This document shows positions 35,114 to 44,250 of a stretch of 64,000 nucleotides of DNA, piece by piece. Source of the stretch: Waddlia chondrophila WSU 86-1044 (lineage in GTDB: Bacteria > Chlamydiota > Chlamydiia > Chlamydiales > Waddliaceae); NCBI RefSeq assembly GCF_000092785.1, contig NC_014225.1, forward strand, positions 475,340 to 539,339, written 5' to 3'. The notes under the pieces were generated by a model. The model did no database searches, was not told the origin of the DNA, and saw nothing but the letters and a program-made list of their open reading frames with translations. Made by a program: the position numbers and the translations under genes. Each line of letters opens with the position of its first letter. Within the stretch, counting starts at the first letter, position 1.

Positions 35114-38100
35114 ATGATTTACCGAATTTTAACAGCTTCATCCCTTTATGACGGCCATGATGCTGCAATCAATGTATTCCGCCGCCTTTTTCAAAAAGCA
35201 GGACTGGAAGTGATCCATATCGGCCACAACCGAAGCGTGGAAGAACTTGTCAAGACAGCGATCGAAGAAGATGTTAATGCTGTCTGTGTCAGCTCCTATC
35301 AAGGGGGGCATATGGAGTATTTCCGCTATCTCAGACAACGGCTAAACGAGGAAGGAGGGGAGGAGATCGCAATTTTTGGTGGAGGTGGAGGAACGATTCT
35401 TCCCAGCGAGATCAAACAGCTGGAGAGTGAAGGAATCACGCGCCTCTATCATCCTGAAGACGGACAAAAGCTGGGTCTGAGAGGAATCATCAAGGATGCT
35501 ATTTCCCGCATGAAGCCAAAAAAAAGGGAGGCAGATACGCTTGCCAAAGCTTTGACCCGCATTGAATTGGGTGAGTCCGTTTCGGTGCCCAAAAAAGATG
35601 TTCAGGCAGTTGTGATAGGATTGACAGGTCCAGGGGGAGCGGGTAAAAGCTCCTTGATGGATGAATTAATCCTACGTTATCTCTATTCGACACCTTCCGG
35701 CCGAGTAGGTGTGCTTGCCTTTGATCCAACAAAAAGGAAAACAGGCGGAGCCCTGCTCGGCGACCGCATACGTATGAACTCCATTTATAACGAAAGAGTA
35801 TTCCTCCGTTCGATGGCAACGCGAGGATCAGGAACAGAGATGAGCAGCGTTGCCAAAAACGCGTTGGAGCTGATGAAACGTTCCGGATTCGATCTAATCA
35901 TTTTGGAGACAACGGGGATCGGGCAAGGAGATGCTGAGATTGTTGATTTAGCAGACTTTTGCCTTTATGTGATGACCAGTGAATATGGCGCTTCGACGCA
36001 GCTGGAGAAGATCGATATGCTCGATTATGCCGATGTGATCGTTCTTAACAAGTTCGATCGAATGGGGTCTGAAGGCGCTTTTGAAGATGTACTGCATGCA
36101 TACGCCGACTCGCGAGGGGTGCGGGTGACTGAGAAAAATCGCGACAAACTGCCTGTATTCGGCACTATAGCATCTGACTTTAATAACCCTGGTGTGACGC
36201 GTTTATTTATCCGACTGATGCAGATATTAAAGGAAAAAGGACTTCTGACATCTACGGGAAATCAAGAGCTTGATTTGGAAAAAACTCGGGAGCTGAATAA
36301 TTCTTACACCTTTGCGATTATCCCTTCCGAAAAGACCTTCTATCTCGGAAAAATTGCCTCTGCTTTGCGCAACTACCATAGAGAAACAAAGCAGAAAGGG
36401 GAGATCGCCTCTGAGATTTACAAGCTAAGAACAACCGGAAGAGATGCGGAGAAGTTGGAAAAGGAGCTTGGAGCGGACAACCAAGAACTCTTGGAACAGT
36501 ACCGTCAACTTCAAACCAAGTATCGTGAGGAAGAACTAGGATACGAGGTGCGGGGCAAGACGATTAAAAGACCTTTGTTTTCAAAATCTCTTTCCGGCCT
36601 CTTTATCTCTCGCATAGCCCTTCCTAAATATCGCGATTGGGGAGATATTCTGAATTTTATGCGAAAAGAAAATCTTCCTGGACATTTTCCGTATACCGCG
36701 GGAGTCTTTCCTTTGAAAAATGTAGAGGAGGAGCCAAAGCGGCAGTTTGCAGGCGAGGGGGCGCCTGAGAGGACGAACAAGCGGTTCCATTATTTGACGC
36801 GCAATGATCAAGCGCACCGTTTGAGCACAGCGTTTGATTCTGTGACTTTATACGGTGAAGATCCGCGCAATCGACCGGATGTCTACGGGAAAATCGGCAA
36901 CAGCGGCGTGAACATTGCGACTTTGGACGATATGAAAGCGTTGTACAAGGGGTTTAATCTGATCGATCCCTTGACATCCGTGTCTCTGACGATCAACGGC
37001 CCTGCTCCAATGATTTTGGCGATGTTTTTGAACACGGCCATTGATTTCGAAATGGAAAAGCAGGGTCAAGAGCCATATGAGAAAGTTAAGGAAAGAGTTT
37101 TGCAAGTTGTTCGAGGAACTGTGCAAGCTGATATTCTAAAAGAGGAGCAGGCACAAAACACTTGTATTTTCTCCTCTAAATTTGCGTTGAAGATGATGGG
37201 AGATATCCAAGAGTACTTCATCGACCACAATGTCAGAAATTTCTATTCTGTCAGCATCAGCGGTTATCATATTGCAGAGGCAGGTGCTAATCCTATTTCT
37301 CAACTGGCTTTCACTTTGGCCAACGGGTTCACTCTCGTTGAGTACTACTTATCAAGAGGAATGAAAATCGATGATTTTGCTCCCAACCTCTCTTTTTTCT
37401 TCAGTATGGGAATGGATCCTGAATACTCTGTGATCGGGCGCGTGGCCAGACGTATTTGGGCGATTGCGATGCGAGAGCGGTATGGAGGGAATGAGCGCAG
37501 CTGCAAATTGAAATACCACATTCAGACATCCGGCCGCAGCCTGCACGCGCAAGAGATTGCTTTTAACGATATCCGTACCACACTACAGGCGCTTTATGCG
37601 GTTAATGACAATTGTAATAGCCTGCATACTAATGCTTATGATGAGGCGATCACCACTCCGACAGAGGAATCGGTGCGGCGGGCAATGGCGATTCAAATGA
37701 TCCTCAATCGGGAATATGGGACGACTAAGTGCGAGAATGCTATCCAAGGATCGTATTTTATTGAAGAACTGACCGACCTTGTCGAGGAAGCCGTGATGGA
37801 GGAGTTTGATTCTCTTTCTCGAAGAGGAGGTGTTCTGGGAGCGATGGAGAAACAGTATCAGCGGCACCGTATTCAGAGTGAATCGATGAAGTATGAACTG
37901 ATGAAAGAGTCGGGTGAACTGCCGATTATTGGCGTCAATACGTTTACCTCGGAAGCAGGCCAGCCGGACTATGAGCATATGGAGGTGATTCGCGCGACTG
38001 AAGAGGAAAAACAGTCGCAAATTGAAAGAACACAGAAATTTATAGAGCGGGCTGGTGATCGGAATGCGGAAGCTCTTGAACGCTTGAGGCATACCGCACT

Positions 38101-38212
38101 TTCTGGGGAAAACATTTTTGCAGAGTTGATGGAAACAGTTAAATACTGCTCATTGGGGCAGATTACCCGTCTCCTGTATGAGTGCGGCGGTCAATACCGC
38201 CGATCAATCTGA
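35114..38212 (+). CDS. icmF: Fused isobutyryl-CoA mutase IcmF (B12 mutase with G-protein chaperone)
   Basis: A 1032-residue adenosylcobalamin enzyme interconverting isobutyryl-CoA and n-butyryl-CoA (some members also act on isovaleryl/pivalyl-CoA). Domain order is diagnostic of IcmF: an N-terminal B12-binding domain with DGHDAAI (His17, about 15-21), a MeaB-like GTPase with P-loop GPGGAGKSS (172-180) and LNKFDRMG, a linker, then the mutase TIM barrel (about 560-1032) with STAFDSVTLYGEDP, GTVQADILKEEQAQNTC, SISGYHIAEAGANP and YHIQTSGRSLHAQE. All are well kept. It sits just upstream of the branched-chain 2-oxoacid dehydrogenase genes, consistent with valine/leucine-derived acyl-CoA metabolism. 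Its 3' end overlaps the convergent M23 gene by nine bases. It needs B12 and a host or own supply. Confidence 0.96.
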   Translation: MIYRILTASSLYDGHDAAINVFRRLFQKAGLEVIHIGHNRSVEELVKTAIEEDVNAVCVSSYQGGHMEYFRYLRQRLNEEGGEEIAIFGGGGGTILPSEIKQLESEGITRLYHPEDGQKLGLRGIIKDAISRMKPKKREADTLAKALTRIELGESVSVPKKDVQAVVIGLTGPGGAGKSSLMDELILRYLYSTPSGRVGVLAFDPTKRKTGGALLGDRIRMNSIYNERVFLRSMATRGSGTEMSSVAKNALELMKRSGFDLIILETTGIGQGDAEIVDLADFCLYVMTSEYGASTQLEKIDMLDYADVIVLNKFDRMGSEGAFEDVLHAYADSRGVRVTEKNRDKLPVFGTIASDFNNPGVTRLFIRLMQILKEKGLLTSTGNQELDLEKTRELNNSYTFAIIPSEKTFYLGKIASALRNYHRETKQKGEIASEIYKLRTTGRDAEKLEKELGADNQELLEQYRQLQTKYREEELGYEVRGKTIKRPLFSKSLSGLFISRIALPKYRDWGDILNFMRKENLPGHFPYTAGVFPLKNVEEEPKRQFAGEGAPERTNKRFHYLTRNDQAHRLSTAFDSVTLYGEDPRNRPDVYGKIGNSGVNIATLDDMKALYKGFNLIDPLTSVSLTINGPAPMILAMFLNTAIDFEMEKQGQEPYEKVKERVLQVVRGTVQADILKEEQAQNTCIFSSKFALKMMGDIQEYFIDHNVRNFYSVSISGYHIAEAGANPISQLAFTLANGFTLVEYYLSRGMKIDDFAPNLSFFFSMGMDPEYSVIGRVARRIWAIAMRERYGGNERSCKLKYHIQTSGRSLHAQEIAFNDIRTTLQALYAVNDNCNSLHTNAYDEAITTPTEESVRRAMAIQMILNREYGTTKCENAIQGSYFIEELTDLVEEAVMEEFDSLSRRGGVLGAMEKQYQRHRIQSESMKYELMKESGELPIIGVNTFTSEAGQPDYEHMEVIRATEEEKQSQIERTQKFIERAGDRNAEALERLRHTALSGENIFAELMETVKYCSLGQITRLLYECGGQYRRSI

Positions 38213-39394
38213 TTCTAAAATATTGAGATCGAGAGGCAGTTGATGGTTCCGCCATTCATCCGGAATGGTGATCACTTGGAGAGCGTCCAAATTTTCATGT
38301 TCATAAAAACTATTTTCCTCAATCAAGCCGGCGAGCTTGAAACGATCGTAAGTGTAAGCGACAGGATTTGAGCCTATGGGAGAAGGTGCATCCATCAAAT
38401 GCAGATGCAGATGAGGAGCTGACGTGTTGCCAGAGTTGCCTACTCTAGCAATCTCATCTCCTTTGGATACTGAATTGCCTTCTTTTACTCGAATGCTTCC
38501 CTTCTTAAGATGGGCGTAGAAAGCGTACACACCTGAGCTGAGCTTGAGAATAATATGGTTTCCGGTCACTGTTTTTAGTGTGATTGAGTTGGGATCGGGT
38601 AAAGCGCCGGGGGGCTGGTCTTCCAATCCTTCCAGTACACTGATGACTAAGCCGTCCTCAACCGCGTAGACTTTTTCATTGTAGCAGTGCCAGTTGGAAG
38701 GAACGGAGGGGTCTCCGCTGTACAAAGTCCCCTTGTCGTCTAGCTTCATGAAATCGATCGCATACCGTTGAGCATTGTATAAAGTGCCATTGACGGGCAG
38801 CAATGAATTTTGGTGGGCTCCTGCAGACGAGCAGCATCCATTGAACACGATCCATCCTTTACCTCTCAAGGGAAGAGCAAGCGCTGGGAGGTCTTTTTTG
38901 CAGACGCAGAAAGATCCTGCTTCATAAGTCAGCGATGATTGCGATTTGCTTCCCGGTCCTGCAGAGCCCTTAAGCTTCAGGCGGTGCTTAAGTGAGCCGG
39001 GGATCTTTTCTTTTTGATCAAATGCCAGCTTTACGAAAAATATTCTTGAGGAATCGATATCGAAGTTGCCGGACTCAGCCGGCGTTGCGTTGAGGTGGGC
39101 TAAATTGCTGAGCAGATCGTTTCCTGAAAAAGCTTGTACAACTTTTCCTTCGCAGCCATCCAAGACTTCGATAGATTCCAGTTGAGCAGGAAGGTTTCCT
39201 GCATTTGTCAGACGAAGCCCGTAAAGGAGGTGGTATTTATTGTCTGTTCCGGGGAAGGGAGGGGTTGGTTCGAAAATTTCAGCCAGGATGGGGGTGAATT
39301 GATCTTCGTTGTGTTTAGAACAGTTTTCCTTTCTGTCTTGGCAGCTGGCCAAGCTTAAGGAGGCGCAAAGTAAAAATATCCAGCTCTTATTCAT
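38204..39394 (-). CDS. M23 family peptidase-like lipoprotein
   Basis: A 396-residue protein starting with a lipoprotein signal (WIFLLCASLSLASCQ) whose lipobox Cys is about residue 18. The C-terminal half has the LytM/M23 fold: VYAVEDGLVISVLEG, then VYAFYAHLKKGSIRVKEGNS, GDEIARVGNSGNTSAPHLHLHLMD with the HLHLH zinc/catalytic element. A first zinc ligand His is in the HxxxxxxxD position of NWHCYNE-like context but is not certain, so it may be active or a regulatory LytM. The N-terminal half (about 30-170) looks like a beta-sandwich. It acts in the periplasm, possibly on the sparse chlamydial peptidoglycan. It is divergent from the E1-alpha gene. Confidence 0.82.
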   Translation of the reverse strand: MNKSWIFLLCASLSLASCQDRKENCSKHNEDQFTPILAEIFEPTPPFPGTDNKYHLLYGLRLTNAGNLPAQLESIEVLDGCEGKVVQAFSGNDLLSNLAHLNATPAESGNFDIDSSRIFFVKLAFDQKEKIPGSLKHRLKLKGSAGPGSKSQSSLTYEAGSFCVCKKDLPALALPLRGKGWIVFNGCCSSAGAHQNSLLPVNGTLYNAQRYAIDFMKLDDKGTLYSGDPSVPSNWHCYNEKVYAVEDGLVISVLEGLEDQPPGALPDPNSITLKTVTGNHIILKLSSGVYAFYAHLKKGSIRVKEGNSVSKGDEIARVGNSGNTSAPHLHLHLMDAPSPIGSNPVAYTYDRFKLAGLIEENSFYEHENLDALQVITIPDEWRNHQLPLDLNILESD

Positions 39395-39449
39395 TGTTGT
39401 CAGAATAGTGAAATTGAATTTTAATTTGCAAGAGGGTAAACAAAAGTCT

Positions 39450-40532
39450 ATGAAGATACCAACGATTGCTTACTTAAGCGCAGAAGGAAAACTCTCAAGC
39501 TCTTGCAAGACTAAAATTCCGGAAAAGAGCTTGTTGAAAGGTTATCGCATCATGTGTCTGACACGGCACAATGATGAACGGATGATCACTTTGCAGAGGC
39601 AGGGTGTGATCTCTTTTGCGATGAGCTCCAAGGGGGAAGAGTGTTGTGCAGTTGCCAGTGCTGCTGCATTGAAAGCTTCTGACTGGATGTACCCGCAGTA
39701 TCGCGAAGCAGGGATTGTCTTTTGGCGCGGAATGAGCGTGGAGGACTATGTCAACCACATGTTTTGCAACGCTAAAGATATCATCTTGGGAAGGCAGATG
39801 CCTAATCACTTCGGTTCAAGGGAGCTCAACATCGTCACCGTCTCATCGCCAATCGGAACGAAAATTCCCCATGCGGCAGGTTCTGCTTACGCAATGAGGG
39901 TGAAAAAAGAGAAAAACGTTGCGATTTGCTATTTTGGCGAAGGGGCGTCTTCAGAAGGGGATTTTCATGTTGGCCTTACCTTTGCTGCTGTTAGAAAAGC
40001 ACCTGTAATTTTCTTTTGCCGCAATAATGGCTATGCGATTTCTACGCCGACTTCAAAGCAGTTTGGCTCCGAAGGCGTTGCTCCGGAGGGGATTGGGCAT
40101 GGCATCACAACTTACCGTGTAGACGGCAACGATTTTTTTGCTGTTTATGAAACAGTTTTAAACGCGCGCAAAGAGTGTATTCAGGGAAAAGGGCCTGTGT
40201 TGATCGAAGCGATGACGTACCGCATGGGGGCGCACTCCACTTCGGATGATCCTTCTCGCTATCGGGATGATAAAGAGTGTAGGAAGTGGGAGAAGAGGTG
40301 TCCCATTTTGAGGTTGAAGCGCTACTTGGAAAAGAAAAAGTTATGGAATGAAGAGGAAGAGAAGAAGTTGCAGAAAAAGATAAAACAAGAAGTGGATGCG
40401 GCGATTGCCGCAGCAAAAGAGGTGCTTCCTCCTTCTTTGGAGACATTGATTCAGGATGTATATTTTGCGCCGACACCTCGTTTGCGCGAACAATTACAGG
40501 AACTCAAACGTTTTTTCCCAGGAAGACAGTGA
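39450..40532 (+). CDS. Branched-chain 2-oxoacid dehydrogenase E1 component, alpha subunit
   Basis: Thiamine-diphosphate decarboxylase subunit of the BCKDH complex, oxidising the 2-oxoacids of leucine, isoleucine and valine. The ThDP motif GEGASSEGDFHVGLTFAAV...RNNGYAIST is of the branched-chain type, as are YPQYREAGIVFWRGM and MTYRMGAHSTSDDPSRYR (phospho-loop region). ATG 39450 with AGAGGG upstream is chosen: the open frame extends to 39309, but those 47 codons lie over the M23 gene's 5' end and resemble nothing. The product is then about 360 residues. The beta-subunit gene overlaps the stop. Confidence 0.92.
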   Translation: MKIPTIAYLSAEGKLSSSCKTKIPEKSLLKGYRIMCLTRHNDERMITLQRQGVISFAMSSKGEECCAVASAAALKASDWMYPQYREAGIVFWRGMSVEDYVNHMFCNAKDIILGRQMPNHFGSRELNIVTVSSPIGTKIPHAAGSAYAMRVKKEKNVAICYFGEGASSEGDFHVGLTFAAVRKAPVIFFCRNNGYAISTPTSKQFGSEGVAPEGIGHGITTYRVDGNDFFAVYETVLNARKECIQGKGPVLIEAMTYRMGAHSTSDDPSRYRDDKECRKWEKRCPILRLKRYLEKKKLWNEEEEKKLQKKIKQEVDAAIAAAKEVLPPSLETLIQDVYFAPTPRLREQLQELKRFFPGRQ

Positions 40533-41506
40533 TGCCGGAAATGACGATCATCCAATCGCTTAATCATACGCTGCACGAGGAATTTGCTCGCGATGAGCGG
40601 TTGATTTCATTTGGCGAGGATGCAGGCGCTTTTGGAGGCGTTTTTCGTGTCACAGAAGGATTGCAGGAAAAATTTGGCGAGGAGCGTGTTTTTGATACTC
40701 CGCTTGCAGAACAGGGAATCGTTGGATTTGCCATCGGTATTGCACAAAATGGTTTGAAGCCGATCTGCGAAATTCAATTCGCCGATTATATTTTTCCGGC
40801 GTATGATCAAATTGTCAACGAGATGGCTAAAATGCGGTACCGGACGGCGAATCAGTACTCTGCACCAGTAGTGATCCGTACGCCGTGTGGAGGAGGAATT
40901 CATGGAGGGCATTACCACTCCCAGTCGCCGGCAGCTCAGTTTTTACATACGCCAGGCTTGATTGTGATTTGCGTGTCGGGACCTTATGATGCAAAAGGTT
41001 TACTGACAGCTGCCATTGAATGCAATGATCCTGTGCTTTTTTTCGAACCTAAGCGGATTTATCGGTCAGTCAAAGAAGAGGTGCCTTTAGAGCGTTATAC
41101 GATTCCTATAGGCAAAGCGGATTTGGCGCGGCAGGGGAAAGACATCACGCTCATTGGTTGGGGAGCGCAGCACCATCAGAACATGGCCGCTGCTGAGGAA
41201 CTTGCGCAAGAGGGAATCGATGTTGAGGTGCTCAACTTGCGTACGTTGAATCCTTTGGATGAGCCTGCGATTGTTGCTTCTGTGCAAAAGACAGGGCGCT
41301 GCGTGGTGGCTGACGAAGCGCCTAAAACAATGAGTTTTGCAGCGGAGATTGCTGCAACGATTATGGAAAAATGTTTTTTATCCCTCGAAGCTCCGGTTGA
41401 AAGATGCTGTGGTCTCGATACGCCTTTCCCACATACGCTTGAACATGAATATCTTCCGGATGCCTACAAAGTCAGGCAGGCGGTGATTGACACACTGGAG
41501 TACTGA
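40532..41506 (+). CDS. Branched-chain 2-oxoacid dehydrogenase E1 component, beta subunit
   Basis: Partner of the preceding alpha subunit; about 324 residues from ATG 40532 (a GTG just before and ATG 40541 are alternatives). The transketolase-like Pyr domain shows ISFGEDAGAFGGVFRVTEGLQEKFG and VFDTPLAEQGIVGFAIGIA, with AEIQFADYIFPAYDQIVNE-like EIQFADYIFPAYDQI, and GGHYHSQSPAAQFLHTPGL. The C-terminal domain has VLNLRTLNPLDEPAI. The gene is translationally coupled on both sides: ATGA-type overlap with alpha and with E2. Confidence 0.93.
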   Translation: MPEMTIIQSLNHTLHEEFARDERLISFGEDAGAFGGVFRVTEGLQEKFGEERVFDTPLAEQGIVGFAIGIAQNGLKPICEIQFADYIFPAYDQIVNEMAKMRYRTANQYSAPVVIRTPCGGGIHGGHYHSQSPAAQFLHTPGLIVICVSGPYDAKGLLTAAIECNDPVLFFEPKRIYRSVKEEVPLERYTIPIGKADLARQGKDITLIGWGAQHHQNMAAAEELAQEGIDVEVLNLRTLNPLDEPAIVASVQKTGRCVVADEAPKTMSFAAEIAATIMEKCFLSLEAPVERCCGLDTPFPHTLEHEYLPDAYKVRQAVIDTLEY

Positions 41507-42657
41507 TGCCGCAGATGTTTACTGTCACATTGCCGGATATTGGCGAAGGAGTCGTTGAAGGAGAAGTGGTTGAGTGGCTTAAAAGAGTGGGCGATGAGCT
41601 AGAGCAGGACGAGCCTGTCGTCGTTGTCATGACTGATAAGGCCACAGTCGAGCTTCCGGCGCCCCATCCCGGCATCTTATCCAAACAGTATTTGCAAGCA
41701 GGTGAAATAGCCGTTAAGGACCGTCCTCTTTATGAAATCGAGTTGGAAGGGGAGGTAAGTGGCAAGCCTGAAAAAGAAACCCCTAAAATTGTGCCGTTGA
41801 AGAAGCAGAAGAGGAGAACGGAGCTGCGAGGAGTGAAAGCATTGGCAACACCTTCAGTGCGTAAGATAGCAAAAGAGATGGGAGTCGACTTGAATCAAGT
41901 GATCGGGACAGGCAAGGATGGCAGGGTATTAGCTGAAGATTTGAAGCAGTCGATGGATAGAGTTCCTCACAGGGATGACGATGAAGAAGTCGCTTGGATT
42001 GGGGTGCGTGGGATGATGGCGAGAAAAATGGCGGAATCAAAAAAATTGATCCCGCATTTTTCCTATTTTGAGAAAGTGGATGCCGGAAGGTTGCTCAAAC
42101 TGCATGCCAATGTGAAGAAACAGGGAGAGAAGGAGGGGATGCGTGTCACATTCATGCCCTATTTTATTCGGGCTTTATCTTTGACGATTCGTGAATTTCC
42201 CGAGTTGAATAGCTCTTTGGACGGGCAAACGCTTTTGATCCACAAGCACCACAACATCGGGATCGCCATGAGTACTGAACAGGGGCTGATTGTTCCAGTA
42301 TTGAAAAACGTGGAGGAAAAGTCGTTTGAAGAGGTGGTTCGTTCTTATGAAGCGTTCAAGAATAAGAAGCCTTTCGAGCCTGTGGATATGAAAGAGGGGA
42401 CGATCACGATCAGTAATTTTGGTGTATTTGGCAATGGGGGAGTTTGGGCGACTCCGATCATTAATCCTCCAGAGTCTGCGATCTTAGCCATCAACCGCAT
42501 CCAAAAACAGCCTGTGGTACGTCAGGGAGGCGTAGAGATTGCCGATCTTTTAGATCTTTCCTGGAGCTTCGACCATCGAGTGATTGATGGCAGTTTGGCT
42601 TCTAAAATCTCCCACCATTTTGCGAAGTTGATTGAAAACCCTGCGCACTTACTCTAA
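41506..42657 (+). CDS. Branched-chain 2-oxoacid dehydrogenase E2 (dihydrolipoyl acyltransferase)
   Basis: Core subunit of 383 residues. The lipoyl domain (about 1-80) carries the lipoylation Lys45 in MTDKATVEL. A peripheral subunit-binding domain (about 110-145) reads ATPSVRKIAKEMGVDLNQV. The catalytic acyltransferase domain (about 155-383) ends with SFDHRVIDG, catalytic His357. One lipoyl domain is typical for BCKDH E2. No E3 (lipoamide dehydrogenase) gene is in the window, so the complex must share E3 with pyruvate dehydrogenase elsewhere. The 3' end overlaps the convergent DUF488 gene by nine bases. Confidence 0.94.
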   Translation: MPQMFTVTLPDIGEGVVEGEVVEWLKRVGDELEQDEPVVVVMTDKATVELPAPHPGILSKQYLQAGEIAVKDRPLYEIELEGEVSGKPEKETPKIVPLKKQKRRTELRGVKALATPSVRKIAKEMGVDLNQVIGTGKDGRVLAEDLKQSMDRVPHRDDDEEVAWIGVRGMMARKMAESKKLIPHFSYFEKVDAGRLLKLHANVKKQGEKEGMRVTFMPYFIRALSLTIREFPELNSSLDGQTLLIHKHHNIGIAMSTEQGLIVPVLKNVEEKSFEEVVRSYEAFKNKKPFEPVDMKEGTITISNFGVFGNGGVWATPIINPPESAILAINRIQKQPVVRQGGVEIADLLDLSWSFDHRVIDGSLASKISHHFAKLIENPAHLL

Positions 42658-42996
42658 CTTTTCGAGATACTCTTTTAGGATCAGTGCGTGTGTGTGCTTT
42701 TTGTCTTTAGCAGCGTATAAAAGAACTAGTTGATGACCAGGAATGTTTTTCAGCAGTTCTTTAGCCCTCTCTTTGAGCAAGGACAGTTCAGACAAATATT
42801 CTTTGCGGAACCCCTTCCATTTCTCAGGATCGTGGCCAAACCATTTTCGTAAGTGGTCGCTTGGTGCCAATTCTTTCCAGTGAGCGTCCAGGTCTGCTTT
42901 CTCGCGGGAAATACCGCGAGGCCATAGGCGGTCAACGAGAACGCGATATCCATGCGGGCCGTCCTCTTCATAGATGCGGTGAAGATGAATTTTCAT
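42649..42996 (-). CDS. DUF488 family protein
   Basis: A 115-residue protein from ATG 42996 (the frame is open further upstream but that part overlaps the hmp end). The family pattern is plain: YRVLVDRLWPRGISREKADLDAHWKELAPS, then LRKWFGHDPEKWKGFRKEY and LVLLYAAKDKKHTHALILKEYL. The biochemical role of DUF488 is unknown; members sometimes accompany heme or stress genes. It starts on the hmp stop (ATGA), so it is co-translated with flavohemoglobin. Confidence 0.88.
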   Translation of the reverse strand: MKIHLHRIYEEDGPHGYRVLVDRLWPRGISREKADLDAHWKELAPSDHLRKWFGHDPEKWKGFRKEYLSELSLLKERAKELLKNIPGHQLVLLYAAKDKKHTHALILKEYLEKLE

Positions 42997-44231
42997 ACTG
43001 TTGCCATTTGTTCGAGTTGTTGTCTGGGACCAAAGAATTCGAAATGAAGCTGAGAGTTGGGGATGCCCCATGCCATAAGATTTTGATAAATGTTGATCAT
43101 AAAGAATTCCGGACCGCAGAAATAATACTCTGCATAGCGGTCAGGTATGAGGGAATCAATTAACTCTGCATCTACAAAACCTGTTGAACAATTTCCTTCT
43201 CGTTTGACTCCTTCTGTTTCTGGATTGCTGTAACGATAATGAATTTTTAGCTTTGAGTGGTCTTTTGCCAGTTGATCGATTGTGCTTTTAAATGCCTGAA
43301 CTTTTTCATTTAAGCAGCCGTGAATAAAAACGATCTCACGTTTTGGCATCGTTTCAACAGCTGTTTTTAAGATGCTCAGTATCGGTGTAATGCCAACGCC
43401 AGCTGCAAGAAGAACCAGAGGATGTTCTCCATGGTTTTCTGCGTCCAGGAAGAATTCACCGCATGGCGGGCCAATTTCAAGAACATCGCCAACGTTAATT
43501 TCATCATGAAGCTTATGAGAAACATATCCTTTGGGAGTATTGCTTCTGATACCGATTTCTCTTTTAACGCTGATGCGGAAATGATCTTGTCCGGGTTTAT
43601 CTGACAAGCTGTAATTGCGCATGGTTGTCGATCCGTCCGGCGTTGGAATGCGCACAGTGATATATTGACCAGGAAGGTATTTAGGCAATGGATTGCCATC
43701 TGCAGGTTTCAGATAAAAGGATGTGATTACACTGCTTTCCGCTTCTTTTTTTTCAACATTGAAGCGTCTAAACCCTTCCCAACCTCCTGTTTTCTTAGCA
43801 TTGCTGTTGTAAATCTGCTTTTCCCGTCCAGTCAGAATATTTGCCAGAAAATCATAAGCATGGCTCCATGCGTGAATCACATCGTCTGTTGCGTCTTCTC
43901 CGAGTACTTCACGGATTGAAGCTAGAAGATTAGCTCCGACTATTGGATAATGCTGAGGTTTGATCATCAGAGATGCATGTTTATGAGCGATCTGTTCAAG
44001 CGTTTCTTTCAGTGCGTTCAAATTGTCGATATTAGCTGCGTAAGTGCAAATGGCTTCAGCCAGAGCCCTCTGCTGTGCACCTTCTGTTTGGTTGGCAGAG
44101 TTGAAATAGGGAGCCACTTCAGGGTTTTGAGAGAACATGCGTTTGTAAAAATATTTTGTCAGAGTTTCTCCCTGTTCCTGTAAAATAGGAACTGTGGATT
44201 TAACAAGATCGATTGTTTGTTGAGAAAGCAT
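42993..44231 (-). CDS. hmp: Flavohemoglobin, nitric oxide dioxygenase
   Basis: Oxidises NO to nitrate with O2 and NAD(P)H in the cytosol. From ATG 44231 (GGAG six bases upstream) the protein is 412 residues: globin domain 1-140 with proximal His85 in IAHKHASL exactly as in E. coli Hmp, FAD-binding domain with RNYSLSD, and the NAD domain with AAGVGITPILSI and YFCGPEFFM. The open frame extends 16 codons upstream without support. It lies 19 bases after the arginase-like gene and is coupled to DUF488. It complements the NO-reductase genes at 51-55 kb. Confidence 0.96.
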   Translation of the reverse strand: MLSQQTIDLVKSTVPILQEQGETLTKYFYKRMFSQNPEVAPYFNSANQTEGAQQRALAEAICTYAANIDNLNALKETLEQIAHKHASLMIKPQHYPIVGANLLASIREVLGEDATDDVIHAWSHAYDFLANILTGREKQIYNSNAKKTGGWEGFRRFNVEKKEAESSVITSFYLKPADGNPLPKYLPGQYITVRIPTPDGSTTMRNYSLSDKPGQDHFRISVKREIGIRSNTPKGYVSHKLHDEINVGDVLEIGPPCGEFFLDAENHGEHPLVLLAAGVGITPILSILKTAVETMPKREIVFIHGCLNEKVQAFKSTIDQLAKDHSKLKIHYRYSNPETEGVKREGNCSTGFVDAELIDSLIPDRYAEYYFCGPEFFMINIYQNLMAWGIPNSQLHFEFFGPRQQLEQMATV

Positions 44232-44250
44232 GTAAGACTCCATAAAAAAA

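Noticed and set aside
39309..39449. Upstream extension of the E1-alpha reading frame
   Set aside because: Those 47 codons run antisense through the 5' end of the M23 lipoprotein gene and resemble nothing; ATG 39450 with AGAGGG is the better start.
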